A stretch of 64,000 bases of DNA from Clostridium neonatale (lineage in GTDB: Bacteria; Bacillota; Clostridia; Clostridiales; Clostridiaceae): assembly GCF_001458595.1 (NCBI RefSeq), contig NZ_LN890328.1, positions 576,780 through 640,779 on the forward strand, given 5' to 3'. This document shows positions 1 through 9,187 of this stretch, one piece after another. Positions within the stretch are counted from its first letter, which is position 1. Each line of letters begins with the position of its first letter. The notes below the pieces were generated by a model. It was not told where the DNA came from and did not search any database. It saw only the letters and a list, made by a program, of their open reading frames with translations. The translations under genes and the position numbers were made by a program.

Positions 1-1
1 G

Positions 2-2365
2 CCAGATACAGGTAAGATTGATGTTTATAGAAATGGTGCTGGTTTTGGTATAAGACATGATGGTGGTAACGGATTTGCTGGTGCAGTTATAAGTCCTTAT
101 TATGATAGTTTGCTTGTAAAAACTACCGCTTATTCTAGAACATTTGAAGATGCAAGAAGAAAAGCAATACGTTCAATTAAGGAATTAACTATAACAGGTG
201 TAAAAACAAATGTAGATTTCTTAATCAATGTATTAAATGATGAAACATTTAAAAGAGGAGAATGTGATACTAACTTTATAGCTAGTAATCCTCAATTATT
301 TGATATTACACCAGCAACTGATGAAGAATACAGAGTATTAAAATTTATTGGAGAGAAAATTGTAAATGGAACTAAAGGAAATAAAACAGAATATGATGTT
401 CCAAACATCCCTAAGATAGATACAATAGAGGGACTTGTTGGTACTAAACAAATTTTAGATGAAAAAGGTCCAGAAGGTGTAGTTGAATGGATAAAGAGCC
501 AAAATAAGCTTTTACTTACTGATACAACTATGAGAGATGCTCAACAATCTCTTATGGCAACAAGAGTAAGAACTCAAGATATGAAAAATATTGCGAAAGC
601 TACAGCAACTTATGCAAATGATTTATTCTCTCTTGAAATGTGGGGTGGAGCTACATTTGATACAGCTTATAGATTCTTAAAGGAATCTCCATGGAAGAGA
701 CTTGACTCATTAAGAAAGAGAATTCCAAACATAATGTTCCAAATGCTTATAAGAGGAGCCAATGGTGTTGGATATAAGAACTATCCAGATAATGTTATAC
801 AAGAATTTATTAAAGAGAGTGCAGAAAGTGGAATAGATATATTTAGAATATTTGATTCACTAAATTGGACAGAAGGTATAAAGGTTGCACTTGAGCAAGT
901 TCTTGAATGTAATAAGGTGGCAGAAGTAGCTTTATGCTATACTGGTGATATTTTAGATGAAAGCAGAGATAAATATACATTAAAATATTATGTAGATAAA
1001 GCTAAGGAAATAGAAAAAATGGGGGCTCATATTTTAGCTATCAAGGATATGTCGGCTTTATTAAAACCTTATGCAGCTAAAAAGCTTATAACTGCACTTA
1101 AAAATGAAATTTCAATTCCTGTACATCTTCATACACATGATACTACAGGAAATGGTGTCGCAACAGTTCTTATGGCAGCTGATGCAGGTGTAGACATAGT
1201 TGATACAGCATTTAACAGTATGTCAGGACTTACAAGCCAACCAGCACTTAATTCGGTAGTTGCTGCACTTTCAAATACAGATAGAGATACTGGAATTGAT
1301 TTAAGTAAGGTTCAAAAGATTTCAGATTATTGGGGAGCTGTAAGACCAGTATATTCACAATTTGAATCAGATTTAAAATCAGGAAGTGCTGAAATTTATA
1401 AGTTCGAAATACCTGGTGGACAATATTCAAACTTAAAACCACAAGTTGAAAGTTTTGGAATTGGACACAAATTTAATAGTGTTAAAAAAATGTATAAGAA
1501 AGTTAATGATATGCTTGGAGATATTATAAAGGTTACTCCATCATCTAAAATGGTTGGAGATATGGCAATCTTTATGGTGCAAAATGATTTGACTCCAGAG
1601 AACATATATGATAAAGCAGCAAATATGGCATTTCCAGATTCAGTGGTTGCTTATTTTAAAGGAATGATGGGTCAACCAGAAGGCGGATTCCCAGAAAGAT
1701 TACAAAAACTTGTATTAAAAGGTGAAGAGCCAATTACAGTAAGACCAGGTGAACTTTTAGAACCAGAGGATTTTGATAAAATATCTAAATATTTAGAAGA
1801 AAAATATAAATTTAAAGCATCAAGGAAAGATATGTTAAGTTATGCTTTATATCCAGATGTATTTGAAGATTATATTAAGTTTGTTTTAGAATATGGTGAC
1901 GTAAGCAGAATGGGTAGCGATGTTTACTTCCATGGTTTAAATGAAGGCGAAACAAGTGAAATTGAAGTTGCTGAAGGTAGAACTTTAATTGTTCAATTAA
2001 TTGAAATTGGTAAATTAGATGAAGAAGGCAATAGAACTCTGATTTATGAAATTAATGGAAATAGAAGAGAAATAAAAATTAAAGATAACAAAGCAGTAGA
2101 AAGAAATGTATCTGCAGGAGGAAGTTTATCTGCAATGGCAGATCCATCTAATAAACTAGAAATTGGATCAAGTATACCAGGTACAGTAATAAAAGTGCTT
2201 GTTGAGCCAGGACAAAAAGTTAAAGAAGGCGAAAGCTTAATAGTAATAGAAGCTATGAAGATGGAAACAAATATTGTTGCATCTTGTGATGGTGAAGTTG
2301 AAGAAGTTTTAGCTGAAGAAGGAAGACAAGTTAAGAGTGGTCAATTAGTAGTTAAATTGAAATAA
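2..2365 (+). CDS. pyc: pyruvate carboxylase, C-terminal part (5' end outside window)
   Basis: The frame is open from the first bases of the window, so the N-terminal biotin carboxylase domain lies mostly upstream; 787 residues are visible. The first ~70 residues are the end of the biotin carboxylase domain (GFGIRHDGGN). The carboxyltransferase domain follows, with TDTTMRDAQQS around visible residue 174 carrying the metal-binding Asp. The protein ends in a biotinyl domain with EAMKMET, whose Lys (codon 2258-2260) is the biotin attachment site. The order BC-CT-BCCP in one chain is that of pyruvate carboxylase, which makes oxaloacetate from pyruvate and bicarbonate; oxaloacetate decarboxylase alpha lacks the BC part. 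The family call is firm. The biotin genes at 60063-61578 supply the cofactor. Confidence 0.95.
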   Translation, partial: PDTGKIDVYRNGAGFGIRHDGGNGFAGAVISPYYDSLLVKTTAYSRTFEDARRKAIRSIKELTITGVKTNVDFLINVLNDETFKRGECDTNFIASNPQLFDITPATDEEYRVLKFIGEKIVNGTKGNKTEYDVPNIPKIDTIEGLVGTKQILDEKGPEGVVEWIKSQNKLLLTDTTMRDAQQSLMATRVRTQDMKNIAKATATYANDLFSLEMWGGATFDTAYRFLKESPWKRLDSLRKRIPNIMFQMLIRGANGVGYKNYPDNVIQEFIKESAESGIDIFRIFDSLNWTEGIKVALEQVLECNKVAEVALCYTGDILDESRDKYTLKYYVDKAKEIEKMGAHILAIKDMSALLKPYAAKKLITALKNEISIPVHLHTHDTTGNGVATVLMAADAGVDIVDTAFNSMSGLTSQPALNSVVAALSNTDRDTGIDLSKVQKISDYWGAVRPVYSQFESDLKSGSAEIYKFEIPGGQYSNLKPQVESFGIGHKFNSVKKMYKKVNDMLGDIIKVTPSSKMVGDMAIFMVQNDLTPENIYDKAANMAFPDSVVAYFKGMMGQPEGGFPERLQKLVLKGEEPITVRPGELLEPEDFDKISKYLEEKYKFKASRKDMLSYALYPDVFEDYIKFVLEYGDVSRMGSDVYFHGLNEGETSEIEVAEGRTLIVQLIEIGKLDEEGNRTLIYEINGNRREIKIKDNKAVERNVSAGGSLSAMADPSNKLEIGSSIPGTVIKVLVEPGQKVKEGESLIVIEAMKMETNIVASCDGEVEEVLAEEGRQVKSGQLVVKLK

Positions 2366-2378
2366 GATTTTTCAGAAC

Positions 2379-3137
2379 ATAAATAAAGGACGTAGAATCA
2401 TGGTTTAGTTGATAACAACCGAAATTCAATATATGATAGGCTCGATTGTAGGGAAATTTCAGCTAAAAATTCTAATGGCAGAGGCTGTACCCAAAAATGT
2501 TTGCTCCAAAAAGCAAGTGTTCGGACAAACAATTTTGGAACAGCCTCTACCAAAGAATTTAAAAGCTGAAATTTCCAATACAATACTACGCCTAAGCAGA
2601 GAACCCAAATCTGTGATTTGGTGTGAATCGCTTACCCAGCGAATGAATATGAGTCGGGTATTCATATATTGAATTTCTTTGTTTTTCTCTAAAATCATAG
2701 ATAACTAATTTATGTTTTTAGGATTATTCAATGCCTAAAAATATAGTTTTCAATCACTTATAATAATTTAGGGGACTACTTATCCCCTTGTATCCCCCAA
2801 TAAATAAGCAAATTTTTAAGAATATATATCCTTATACTTATAAATTGATACCTTTTAAAAAATGATAAAATATTAACTTTTTAAATCTTTAACATCTATA
2901 AATAACTATTCCTTAATTTAAAAATGTATTTATGTATAGCAGCAATAATACGGATACTCTGAGTTTAGATGAAACAAAGAAATAAAGCTCTCATATTGGG
3001 CGGAGACTTGCATTCAAAAATTGAGCTTTAGAATTCTTCATGTTTGAATTCTTAGCTTCATTTTTGTAGCAAGCGAGCCAAATTTGAGAGCTTTATTTCG
3101 GCTATTTCACTATAAACTTACTACGTCCCTTATTTAT
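2379..3137. repeat. inverted-repeat-bounded intergenic element, about 760 bp
   Basis: This 854-base gap between pyc and the next gene is mostly nested inverted repeats. Terminal repeats of 17 bp match at 16 positions (2379-2395 and 3121-3137; core GGACGTAG). Inside lie two long imperfect hairpins: 2452-2515 with 2520-2577 (arms containing AGAGGCTGT) and 2974-3030 with 3045-3099 (arms starting GAAATAAAGCTCTCA). A third pairing joins GAAATTCAATATATGA near 2421 to its complement near 2660. No convincing coding frame was found. The architecture resembles a non-autonomous, MITE-like element or a composite of two hairpin repeats. The first hairpin could also serve as the pyc terminator, though it lacks a clean T tract. 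Confidence 0.5.
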
Positions 3138-3219
3138 TTTATATGTAATCACTTTTTTCACGTTTTATAGATAAGAGAATAGAATATACAATGAAGCAAT
3201 TAGATAAATTGATGAAATA

Positions 3220-3681
3220 ATGGTGAATAATTATAACTGTAAAAATATTTTTTCTGGATTTCAAGAATTACATCCGAGATTATTTACTTTGACAAGTGAA
3301 GTTCTTGGAGATATATTATGTCAAAAGCTGCCCTTTAATGTTCAATGTGCATTAGGAAATTGGCTTGAATGTATTGGGGATGCTATAATAGCATATAATT
3401 CTAAACAGATGTATTTTCAGAGTGGACCAGGAAGATACTACAATATAATATATAAGAATGTAACTAATCCATTTTGCACAAGTAATGGAAATACTCCAGA
3501 AGAAAGTAATAATTCAGATTTATTTTTTAATGCATCAGGAAGTCGATGTTATAATGAAAATATTACAGTTACATCTGATAACGAAGATATAGAGGATAGT
3601 TCAATAGATGAATTATATAACATACTTAAGTGTTTAGAGTTTGAATTACAGAAATTAAAAAAAGAAATAGATATATTATAG
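3220..3681 (+). CDS. hypothetical protein, 153 residues
   Basis: I do not recognise this gene. There is no signal peptide or membrane segment. Residues ~17-75 look like a compact conserved region (LHPRLFTLTSEVLG, LPFNVQCALGNWLE, FQSGPGRYYN); residues ~85-130 are Asn/Ser/Glu-rich and probably disordered; the last ~25 residues (LYNILKCLEFELQKLKKEI) suggest a short coiled coil. The ATG overlaps the stop of a possible nine-codon leader (3191-3220) and has no strong ribosome binding site of its own, so translational coupling is possible. The gene is followed by a strong bidirectional hairpin at 3697-3736. It stands alone between the repeat element and the convergent ThrE pair. Confidence 0.6.
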   Translation: MVNNYNCKNIFSGFQELHPRLFTLTSEVLGDILCQKLPFNVQCALGNWLECIGDAIIAYNSKQMYFQSGPGRYYNIIYKNVTNPFCTSNGNTPEESNNSDLFFNASGSRCYNENITVTSDNEDIEDSSIDELYNILKCLEFELQKLKKEIDIL

Positions 3682-3696
3682 ATAGAATTATCTTTT

Positions 3697-3736
3697 AATA
3701 GAGACTGACTTTAATTTTATAAGTCAGTCTCTATTA
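3697..3736. terminator. bidirectional terminator
   Basis: A perfect 16-bp stem (TAATAGAGACTGACTT and its complement) with an 8-base AT loop lies between two convergent genes. The right arm overlaps the last codons and stop of the minus-strand gene that ends at 3724. Confidence 0.8.
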
Positions 3737-4185
3737 AATAATTGCTTTTTAATTTTCTTAAAATTAGTTACTTGTTTTGTTATTGTAGAAACAAATATTA
3801 TACCAAGAGCTAAAGTGCCAGCATTTGCAATAGTGTTTAAACCAAGTTCAAGTGCCTTCGAAGAATTACCACTTATTATTTCATACATGGTGTAATACAT
3901 ACCAGCACCAGGAACAAGGGGAATAAGAGCACAAATAATTATTGTAGTGACAGGAGTTTTTAAAATTCTAGCACAAATTTCAGAATAAACACTAAAAGCA
4001 ATAGAAGAAATGAAGAGTGAGGATATCTCGCTATTGTTATTAGTTTTAAAGAATAAATATACAAACCAACTTATGCATCCTCCTAAAGCAGCAAAAAAAA
4101 GATTCTTTCCTCTTATATTAAATAAAACGCCAAAACCCAATGATGCTAAAAATGCAAAAAAAGATTGATAAATCATATTAGCCAT
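3724..4185 (-). CDS. ThrE-type threonine/serine exporter, small subunit (DUF3815-like)
   Basis: This 153-residue, very hydrophobic protein has about four or five membrane segments. A conserved LIPLVPGAGMYYTMYE segment near residue 87 is characteristic of the C-terminal half of ThrE exporters, here encoded as a separate protein. The start ATG sits behind a GGAGGG site. It begins 21 bases after the larger subunit, so the two are cotranscribed. In Corynebacterium the two halves are one polypeptide; the split form is common in Firmicutes. The family predicts inner-membrane export of threonine/serine or related small molecules. The substrate cannot be read from the sequence. Confidence 0.85.
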   Translation of the reverse strand: MANMIYQSFFAFLASLGFGVLFNIRGKNLFFAALGGCISWFVYLFFKTNNNSEISSLFISSIAFSVYSEICARILKTPVTTIIICALIPLVPGAGMYYTMYEIISGNSSKALELGLNTIANAGTLALGIIFVSTITKQVTNFKKIKKQLFNRD

Positions 4186-4206
4186 ATTATTCCCTCCATA
4201 AGATTA

Positions 4207-4962
4207 TTATAGAATAGGCAATAGTAAACTTAAGACAGCACCAGTACCAACAGCTATTGATACAGCAATTAGGAAAGCTTCAGCACCTTTTGTTATCCCG
4301 GATAAAAAGTCTCCGGCTATGGTATCACGTATTGCATTAGTAATTGTGAGCCCTGGAACAAGAAGCATTATTGAACCTATTATTATCTTATCTAGGTTTT
4401 CACCAAGATTAATTTTTATAAGCAGCATTGCAATTAATGCAGTAATACCACCACAAAGGGAGTTTATGAAAAATTCATTTATATTTAATTTCTGACATGA
4501 TAAAGCTATTATTTTTATTATTGCACCTATTATAAAAGCACCACAGAAATCTAAAAAATCTCCGCCAAATAATAAAGCAAATGAACCAGCAGTTATTGAT
4601 GACCAAATTAAATTTGTAATAAGTTTATATTTGTAATTCATATTTATAATACATAATTCTCTGTTAAAATCGTCAATTGACATTGAAGAATTTTGAATTT
4701 TTCTTGAGAGGTTGTTAATCTTATCTATTTTATTTAAATCAACGCCTCTAGAAGTTATTCTTCTAACTAATGTAGAGACTTCATCGTTATGAGTTATTGT
4801 TACAATAATTCCAGTTGGGATAACAAAGCTTTCAGCATTTTCAGCACCAAAGGCCAAACATATTCTAACTATTGTTTCTTCTACTCTATATGTTTCAGCG
4901 CCACTTTCCAATAGAATTTTACCAGCTAAAGTAGAAACTTTAAGTAATTTATTTAAATTCAT
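4207..4962 (-). CDS. ThrE-type threonine/serine exporter, large subunit (DUF1212)
   Basis: The N-terminal ~110 residues are soluble and carry the DUF1212 signature (LLESGAETYRVEETI). About five membrane segments follow, including LVPGLTITNAIRD near residue 195, the equivalent of the LVPGAGMYY motif in the partner. I start at 4962 (MNLNKLLKV) because GAAAGGA is correctly spaced there; an upstream in-frame codon would include the binding site. The protein is 251 residues. It is the first gene of a two-gene operon with the small subunit. The ~200 bases between it and the divergent hydrolase at 5164 must hold both promoters. The predicted role is membrane export of small amino acids. Confidence 0.87.
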   Translation of the reverse strand: MNLNKLLKVSTLAGKILLESGAETYRVEETIVRICLAFGAENAESFVIPTGIIVTITHNDEVSTLVRRITSRGVDLNKIDKINNLSRKIQNSSMSIDDFNRELCIINMNYKYKLITNLIWSSITAGSFALLFGGDFLDFCGAFIIGAIIKIIALSCQKLNINEFFINSLCGGITALIAMLLIKINLGENLDKIIIGSIMLLVPGLTITNAIRDTIAGDFLSGITKGAEAFLIAVSIAVGTGAVLSLLLPIL

Positions 4963-5163
4963 ATTGCATTTCCTTTCTAAAATTATCATCTAACAACTAG
5001 CATTATATCACAAAATTTTGATTTATAAATAAGGGAAGAGACTATATCAAATAGTTATTTATACATTTATTATGCTTCAAATTAATAAATATAATTTAAT
5101 AAAAAATTAATATGGAAAAAAATATATTTTATGGTAGAATAATTTATGGGAGGAGAGAGGCAA

Positions 5164-6432
5164 ATGTTAAAAAAGAAAGTTATTAAATTTATTGCGGTAT
5201 TGGGAATGACACTAACTTTTGGTACTGCCTACAATGTAAAAGCAGATACAAGCTATGGAACAACATCTACATCAGTACAAGCTGAAAATATGGACCATAA
5301 TATAGTATCTGTAAGTGAAGCTACTGTAGAGCAAGCTAAACAATGGGCTAAAAATAAAGGCGCATCTCAAACTTTTATTAGTTTAGCTGATTTATATTTT
5401 AAATATTCAAATGAGTGTGGACAAGTTAATCCGGCAATTGCATATGTACAAGCTGCTAAGGAAACTAATTTTGGAAAATTTGGTGGAGTTATAGATGAAA
5501 GTTATAAGAATCCATGTGGATTAAAAATATCATCTGGAGGAGATAATTATGATCCAAAAGCACATCAAAAATTTTCAACTTGGGATGATGGCGTAAAAGC
5601 TCATTTGGATCATTTAGCATTATATGCAGGTGCTGTTGGATATCCAAAATCAAATACTACAGATCCTAGGCATTTTAGCAAGATTAAAGGAAAGGCAGTT
5701 ACTGTAAAAGCTCTTGGTGGAAACTGGGCACCAAGCAAAACATATGGAGATGAAGTTAACAAATATTATAATGAGTTAATAAGTACAAGTGATAATAAGA
5801 GTAAGAATATGGCTACTTCTCCTATAGCAAAGAAAACTATAGTTATAGATCCAGGTCATAATTATGGTGGAGATAAGGGCGCTACTTCTACCGTAGATGG
5901 ACATGTATATTCAGAAGTGGAATTAAATATGCAAGTAAGCTCATGCTTAAAAGATGAATTTGAGCAAAAGGGATATAACGTTATTTTAACAAGGAAGGCT
6001 GATGAGAAACCAGAGGTAGAATTGACAGAAAGTCTTAAAGATAGAGTTATTATGGCAAATAATGCAAATGCAAGTTTATTTATAAGCATACATCATAATT
6101 CAGCAGAGGCTGAAGAGGCCAATGGAATAGAAACATACTATAGTTCTGCTGAGCAGGGTGAAGATTTTAAAGGTGGAGCAGTTTCAAATAAACTTGAAAT
6201 CAGTAAAAAGATAGCTTTAGCTGTAAATAATAAAGTAGCAGAAGGATTAGCTTTAAATAATAGAGGAATAAAGGATTCAGCATTATTTATTAAGAGTACT
6301 AATATGCCTTCAATATTAATTGAAGTAGGTTTTATCACAAATGAGGAAGAAGCAGAAAGATGTAGTGATGCAGATAAACAAAAGGAAGTTGCTAAATTAA
6401 TAGCTGATGCTGTAGCAGAAAATTTGAAATAA
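5164..6432 (+). CDS. secreted cell-wall hydrolase: glucosaminidase-like plus N-acetylmuramoyl-L-alanine amidase (Amidase_3)
   Basis: This 422-residue exported protein starts with a signal peptide (to ~residue 28, KADTS). Residues ~50-200 resemble the glucosaminidase/lysozyme fold used by N-acetylglucosaminidases (AYVQAAKETNFGKFGG, NPCGLK). Residues ~220-420 are an Amidase_3 domain with zinc ligands His232 (IDPGH), Glu251 (YSEVEL) and His310 (SIHHNS), and catalytic Glu387 (LIEVGF). It should cleave both glycan and stem-peptide bonds in peptidoglycan. I choose ATG 5164 because the GGAGGAGAG binding site precedes it; the ATG at 5146 lies before that site. It is a single-gene unit with its own terminator. 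Confidence 0.9.
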   Translation: MLKKKVIKFIAVLGMTLTFGTAYNVKADTSYGTTSTSVQAENMDHNIVSVSEATVEQAKQWAKNKGASQTFISLADLYFKYSNECGQVNPAIAYVQAAKETNFGKFGGVIDESYKNPCGLKISSGGDNYDPKAHQKFSTWDDGVKAHLDHLALYAGAVGYPKSNTTDPRHFSKIKGKAVTVKALGGNWAPSKTYGDEVNKYYNELISTSDNKSKNMATSPIAKKTIVIDPGHNYGGDKGATSTVDGHVYSEVELNMQVSSCLKDEFEQKGYNVILTRKADEKPEVELTESLKDRVIMANNANASLFISIHHNSAEAEEANGIETYYSSAEQGEDFKGGAVSNKLEISKKIALAVNNKVAEGLALNNRGIKDSALFIKSTNMPSILIEVGFITNEEEAERCSDADKQKEVAKLIADAVAENLK

Positions 6433-6446
6433 TATAAATGTTTTAT

Positions 6447-6486
6447 GGGGCTGTCACATTAAATGATTTGTGTCAGTTCCTTTTTT
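6447..6486 (+). terminator. terminator after the cell-wall hydrolase
   Basis: An imperfect stem (GGGGCTGTCACA paired with TTGTGTCAGTTCC) is followed directly by six T residues. Confidence 0.65.
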
Positions 6487-6779
6487 GATGTCACAAATTA
6501 TAACTTAAGTGACACAACAAAACTTGTTTTTGGTAGATGGAATTTACACATATGAATGAATATGAGAAGTATGTTGCTTTTAAGTGAAGAGAGAATAAAG
6601 AAATATGAATAGATAAAAATGGTGAATGCATCAAAGCTGTAGAGCTCACATTTTTTCTTAACTCTTATCCGTTTATTCTTACTTTTTCTATTTCAAATTA
6701 AAATTTGTAAGTGAGGCATCCCTTGAGTGATATTACTATAAATAGTAATGTCTTGTGGTGATTGTTACTTTAAAAGTAT

Positions 6780-6808
6780 TTGCTATTTTTTTAAAACTGA
6801 CATATAAT
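6780..6808 (+). promoter_or_regulatory. sigma-A promoter of glyA
   Basis: TTGCTA (6780-6785) and TATAAT (6803-6808) are separated by exactly 17 bases, 33 bases upstream of the glyA ATG. The nearby dyad 6729-6752 (GATATTACTA, four-base loop, TAGTAATGTC) could be an operator. Confidence 0.7.
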
Positions 6809-6841
6809 TTGAATATAATTAATGAATTTGGGGTGAAAAAG

Positions 6842-8077
6842 ATGAATTTTGAAAATATCAAAAAAGAAGATAAAGAAATATATGACTTAATTGAAAAAGA
6901 GCTACATAGACAACAAAAAGGAATAGAATTAATAGCGTCTGAAAACATAGTAAGTAAAGCTGTTATGGAAGCTATGGGTTCATACTTAACTAATAAATAT
7001 GCAGAAGGATATCCAGGAAAAAGATATTATGGTGGATGTTATGTAGTTGACGAAATAGAACAAATTGCCATTGACAGAGCTAAAGAATTATTTGGTGCAG
7101 AACATGCTAATGTTCAACCACATTCAGGTTCACAAGCAAATATGGCAGTATATTTTACAGTCCTTAAACCAGGAGATACAGTTCTTGGAATGGATTTAAG
7201 TCATGGAGGTCATTTAACTCATGGTTCTCCAGTAAATTTCTCAGGAAGATTATATAATTTCGTTTCTTATGGTGTTGATAAAGAAACAGAAATGATTGAT
7301 TATGAAAATGTAAGAAAAATTGCATTAGAATGTAAGCCAAAGCTAATTGTTGCAGGTGCAAGTGCATATGCTAGAATTATAGATTTTGCTAAATTTAGAG
7401 AAATAGCTGATGAAGTAGGAGCAATTCTTATGACAGATATGGCTCATATAGCAGGACTTGTTGCAGCAGGAGTTCATCCATCACCAGTTCCATATTGTGA
7501 TTTTGTAACAACAACAACTCATAAGACATTAAGAGGACCAAGAGGTGGATTAATTCTTTGTAAAGAAAAATATGCTAAAGATTTAAATAAGAATATATTC
7601 CCGGGAATACAGGGAGGACCACTTGAACATATAATAGCAGCAAAAGCTGTGTGCTTTAAAGAAGCATTAGATCCAAGTTTTAAGGAATATGCTAAAAATG
7701 TAGTTGAAAACTGTAAGGAATTAGCTGATCAATTAATTTCTAAAGGATTTAAAATAGTATCAGGTGGAACTGACAATCATGTATTCTTAGTAGATTTAAA
7801 TAATAAGGATATAACAGGTAAGGAAGCAGAAGCACTTTTAGACTCAGTTGGAATAACAGCTAATAAAAATACAGTTCCTAATGAAACAAGAAGTCCATTT
7901 GTTACTTCAGGAATCAGAATAGGTACTGCTGCAATTACAACTAGAGGATTTAAGAAAGAAGATATGGCAGAAATTGCTGATATAATAAATCAAGCAATAG
8001 AAAATAGAGAAGGTGATTTATCACCATTAAAAGCAAGAGTTGAAGCTTTATGTGATAAATATCCTTTATATGAATAA
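6842..8077 (+). CDS. glyA: serine hydroxymethyltransferase
   Basis: The 411-residue protein matches the usual family length. It carries the family N-terminus ([12 protein letters not shown]), the glycine-rich YPGKRYYGG segment, and the PLP-lysine motif [14 protein letters not shown] with Lys228. It interconverts serine and glycine with tetrahydrofolate, giving 5,10-methylene-THF; folC at 50367 acts on the same cofactor pool. The start at 6842 follows GGGGTGAAAAAG; an upstream in-frame ATG at 6755 precedes the promoter and is not used. The gene is monocistronic, with a promoter at 6780 and a terminator at 8095. Confidence 0.97.
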   Translation: MNFENIKKEDKEIYDLIEKELHRQQKGIELIASENIVSKAVMEAMGSYLTNKYAEGYPGKRYYGGCYVVDEIEQIAIDRAKELFGAEHANVQPHSGSQANMAVYFTVLKPGDTVLGMDLSHGGHLTHGSPVNFSGRLYNFVSYGVDKETEMIDYENVRKIALECKPKLIVAGASAYARIIDFAKFREIADEVGAILMTDMAHIAGLVAAGVHPSPVPYCDFVTTTTHKTLRGPRGGLILCKEKYAKDLNKNIFPGIQGGPLEHIIAAKAVCFKEALDPSFKEYAKNVVENCKELADQLISKGFKIVSGGTDNHVFLVDLNNKDITGKEAEALLDSVGITANKNTVPNETRSPFVTSGIRIGTAAITTRGFKKEDMAEIADIINQAIENREGDLSPLKARVEALCDKYPLYE

Positions 8078-8094
8078 TAAGTGATAAAAGTTTA

Positions 8095-8125
8095 GGAAGC
8101 TATTAATTATAATAGCTTCCTTTAA
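8095..8125 (+). terminator. terminator after glyA
   Basis: A perfect 10-bp stem (GGAAGCTATT and its complement) with a 6-base loop is followed by TTTAATTTTA. Confidence 0.85.
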
Positions 8126-8226
8126 TTTTAGATTGTTTTATATTAACTAGAAAGACTTTTATATTATATAAAAAAAGAATTCATATAATAATAAAAAGAA
8201 TTAATAAAGAGATGATATATATTAAA

Positions 8227-9159
8227 ATGAGAAATAATTGCTCAAGAAGTAAAAACTTTATAAAGCGAATAGAACAATTTGGTGCGGATATAGAATTTGA
8301 TGAAAAATCCAAAATAGTATTTATAAGTGATGTTCATAGGGGGGATGGTGGATACTCTGATTCATTAAGGCAAAACAGAAATATATATAAGGCGGCAATA
8401 AATTATTATTTGAGAAATGATTATAAATTAATTGAACTTGGTGACGGAGATGAATTATGGAAGAATAAAAACCTTGTTGATATAGCATACAATTACAGAG
8501 ATATATTTAAAATACTTAATGAATTTAATAAGAAAAAAAATTTATATATGGTATTTGGAAATCATGATATGGCAAAAGCTGATAAAGATTTTATTTTGAA
8601 GCAGGAAAAAATTTTTAAACAAATAGGAAGAAGATTTGGGAAAGACTTATTAAATTTATATAAAAATATAGATTTTTATGAAGGAATAGTATTAAAATAT
8701 ATTCCAGCAGGGAAAAAGATACTTGCCTTTCATGGACATCAGGTTGATTTTATGAATTGCGACTTATGGAGAATTAGCAGGTTTTTAGTACGATATATAT
8801 GGCGCCCAATGGAAGGTATTGCTGGTTTCAAAGAGCCTGTAAGTCCATCAAGTAATTATGATAAAGGAACAAAGATTGATATGATGTTAGAAAAGGTAGC
8901 TAAAAAAGAAAGAAAGATTATTATTTGTGGACATACACATAACGATATTTTTCCAAAGGTTTCTGAAGGGTTATATTTTAATGATGGATGTTGCGTTTTT
9001 CCATCCTCAATTACTACAATAGAAATAAAAAATGGATTAATATCATTAGTTAAATGGAGAATAGAGGTTGATAATAATAATATTCTATTTGTAAAAAAGA
9101 ATATTATTGGTGGTCCTGAGAAAATAGAAAAATATTTTGAATACGCAAGAAACTTATAA
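8227..9159 (+). CDS. calcineurin-like metallophosphoesterase
   Basis: All dimetal motifs of the superfamily are present in order: SDVHRGD (Asp35, His37), GDGDELW, GNHD and GHTHND. The protein is 310 residues from the chosen ATG, with no signal peptide, so it is cytosolic. The spacing resembles UDP-2,3-diacylglucosamine hydrolase-like members, but the substrate cannot be inferred. An in-frame ATG at 8212 overlaps the likely binding site (GAGATGAT), so 8227 is preferred; this choice is uncertain. The next gene starts 28 bases downstream and may be cotranscribed. Confidence 0.82.
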   Translation: MRNNCSRSKNFIKRIEQFGADIEFDEKSKIVFISDVHRGDGGYSDSLRQNRNIYKAAINYYLRNDYKLIELGDGDELWKNKNLVDIAYNYRDIFKILNEFNKKKNLYMVFGNHDMAKADKDFILKQEKIFKQIGRRFGKDLLNLYKNIDFYEGIVLKYIPAGKKILAFHGHQVDFMNCDLWRISRFLVRYIWRPMEGIAGFKEPVSPSSNYDKGTKIDMMLEKVAKKERKIIICGHTHNDIFPKVSEGLYFNDGCCVFPSSITTIEIKNGLISLVKWRIEVDNNNILFVKKNIIGGPEKIEKYFEYARNL

Positions 9160-9187
9160 TTGCTATAATGAGTAAGGAGAGAGTTTT

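Larger units (their letters stand above)
6433..6841 (+). other. intergenic region upstream of glyA
   Basis: The 409 bases hold a terminator for the hydrolase (6447-6486), a long imperfect hairpin around 6590-6700 whose inner stem is AAAAATG paired with CATTTTT, a 10-bp dyad at 6729-6752 and the glyA promoter at 6780-6808. No coding frame with a binding site was seen. GAATGAATATGAG occurs both here (near 6553) and inside the 2379-3137 element; this may be chance. Confidence 0.5.

Noticed and set aside
2409..2672. Overlapping frames of 87 and 79 residues in the pyc-3220 intergenic element
   Set aside because: They lie on the arms of long hairpins, have no binding site, and owe their length to the symmetry of the inverted repeat.
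6590..6700. Long imperfect hairpin upstream of glyA as a riboswitch (glycine, SAM or THF)
   Set aside because: No consensus core of these riboswitches is visible and the promoter at 6780 lies downstream of it, so it is not in the glyA transcript.
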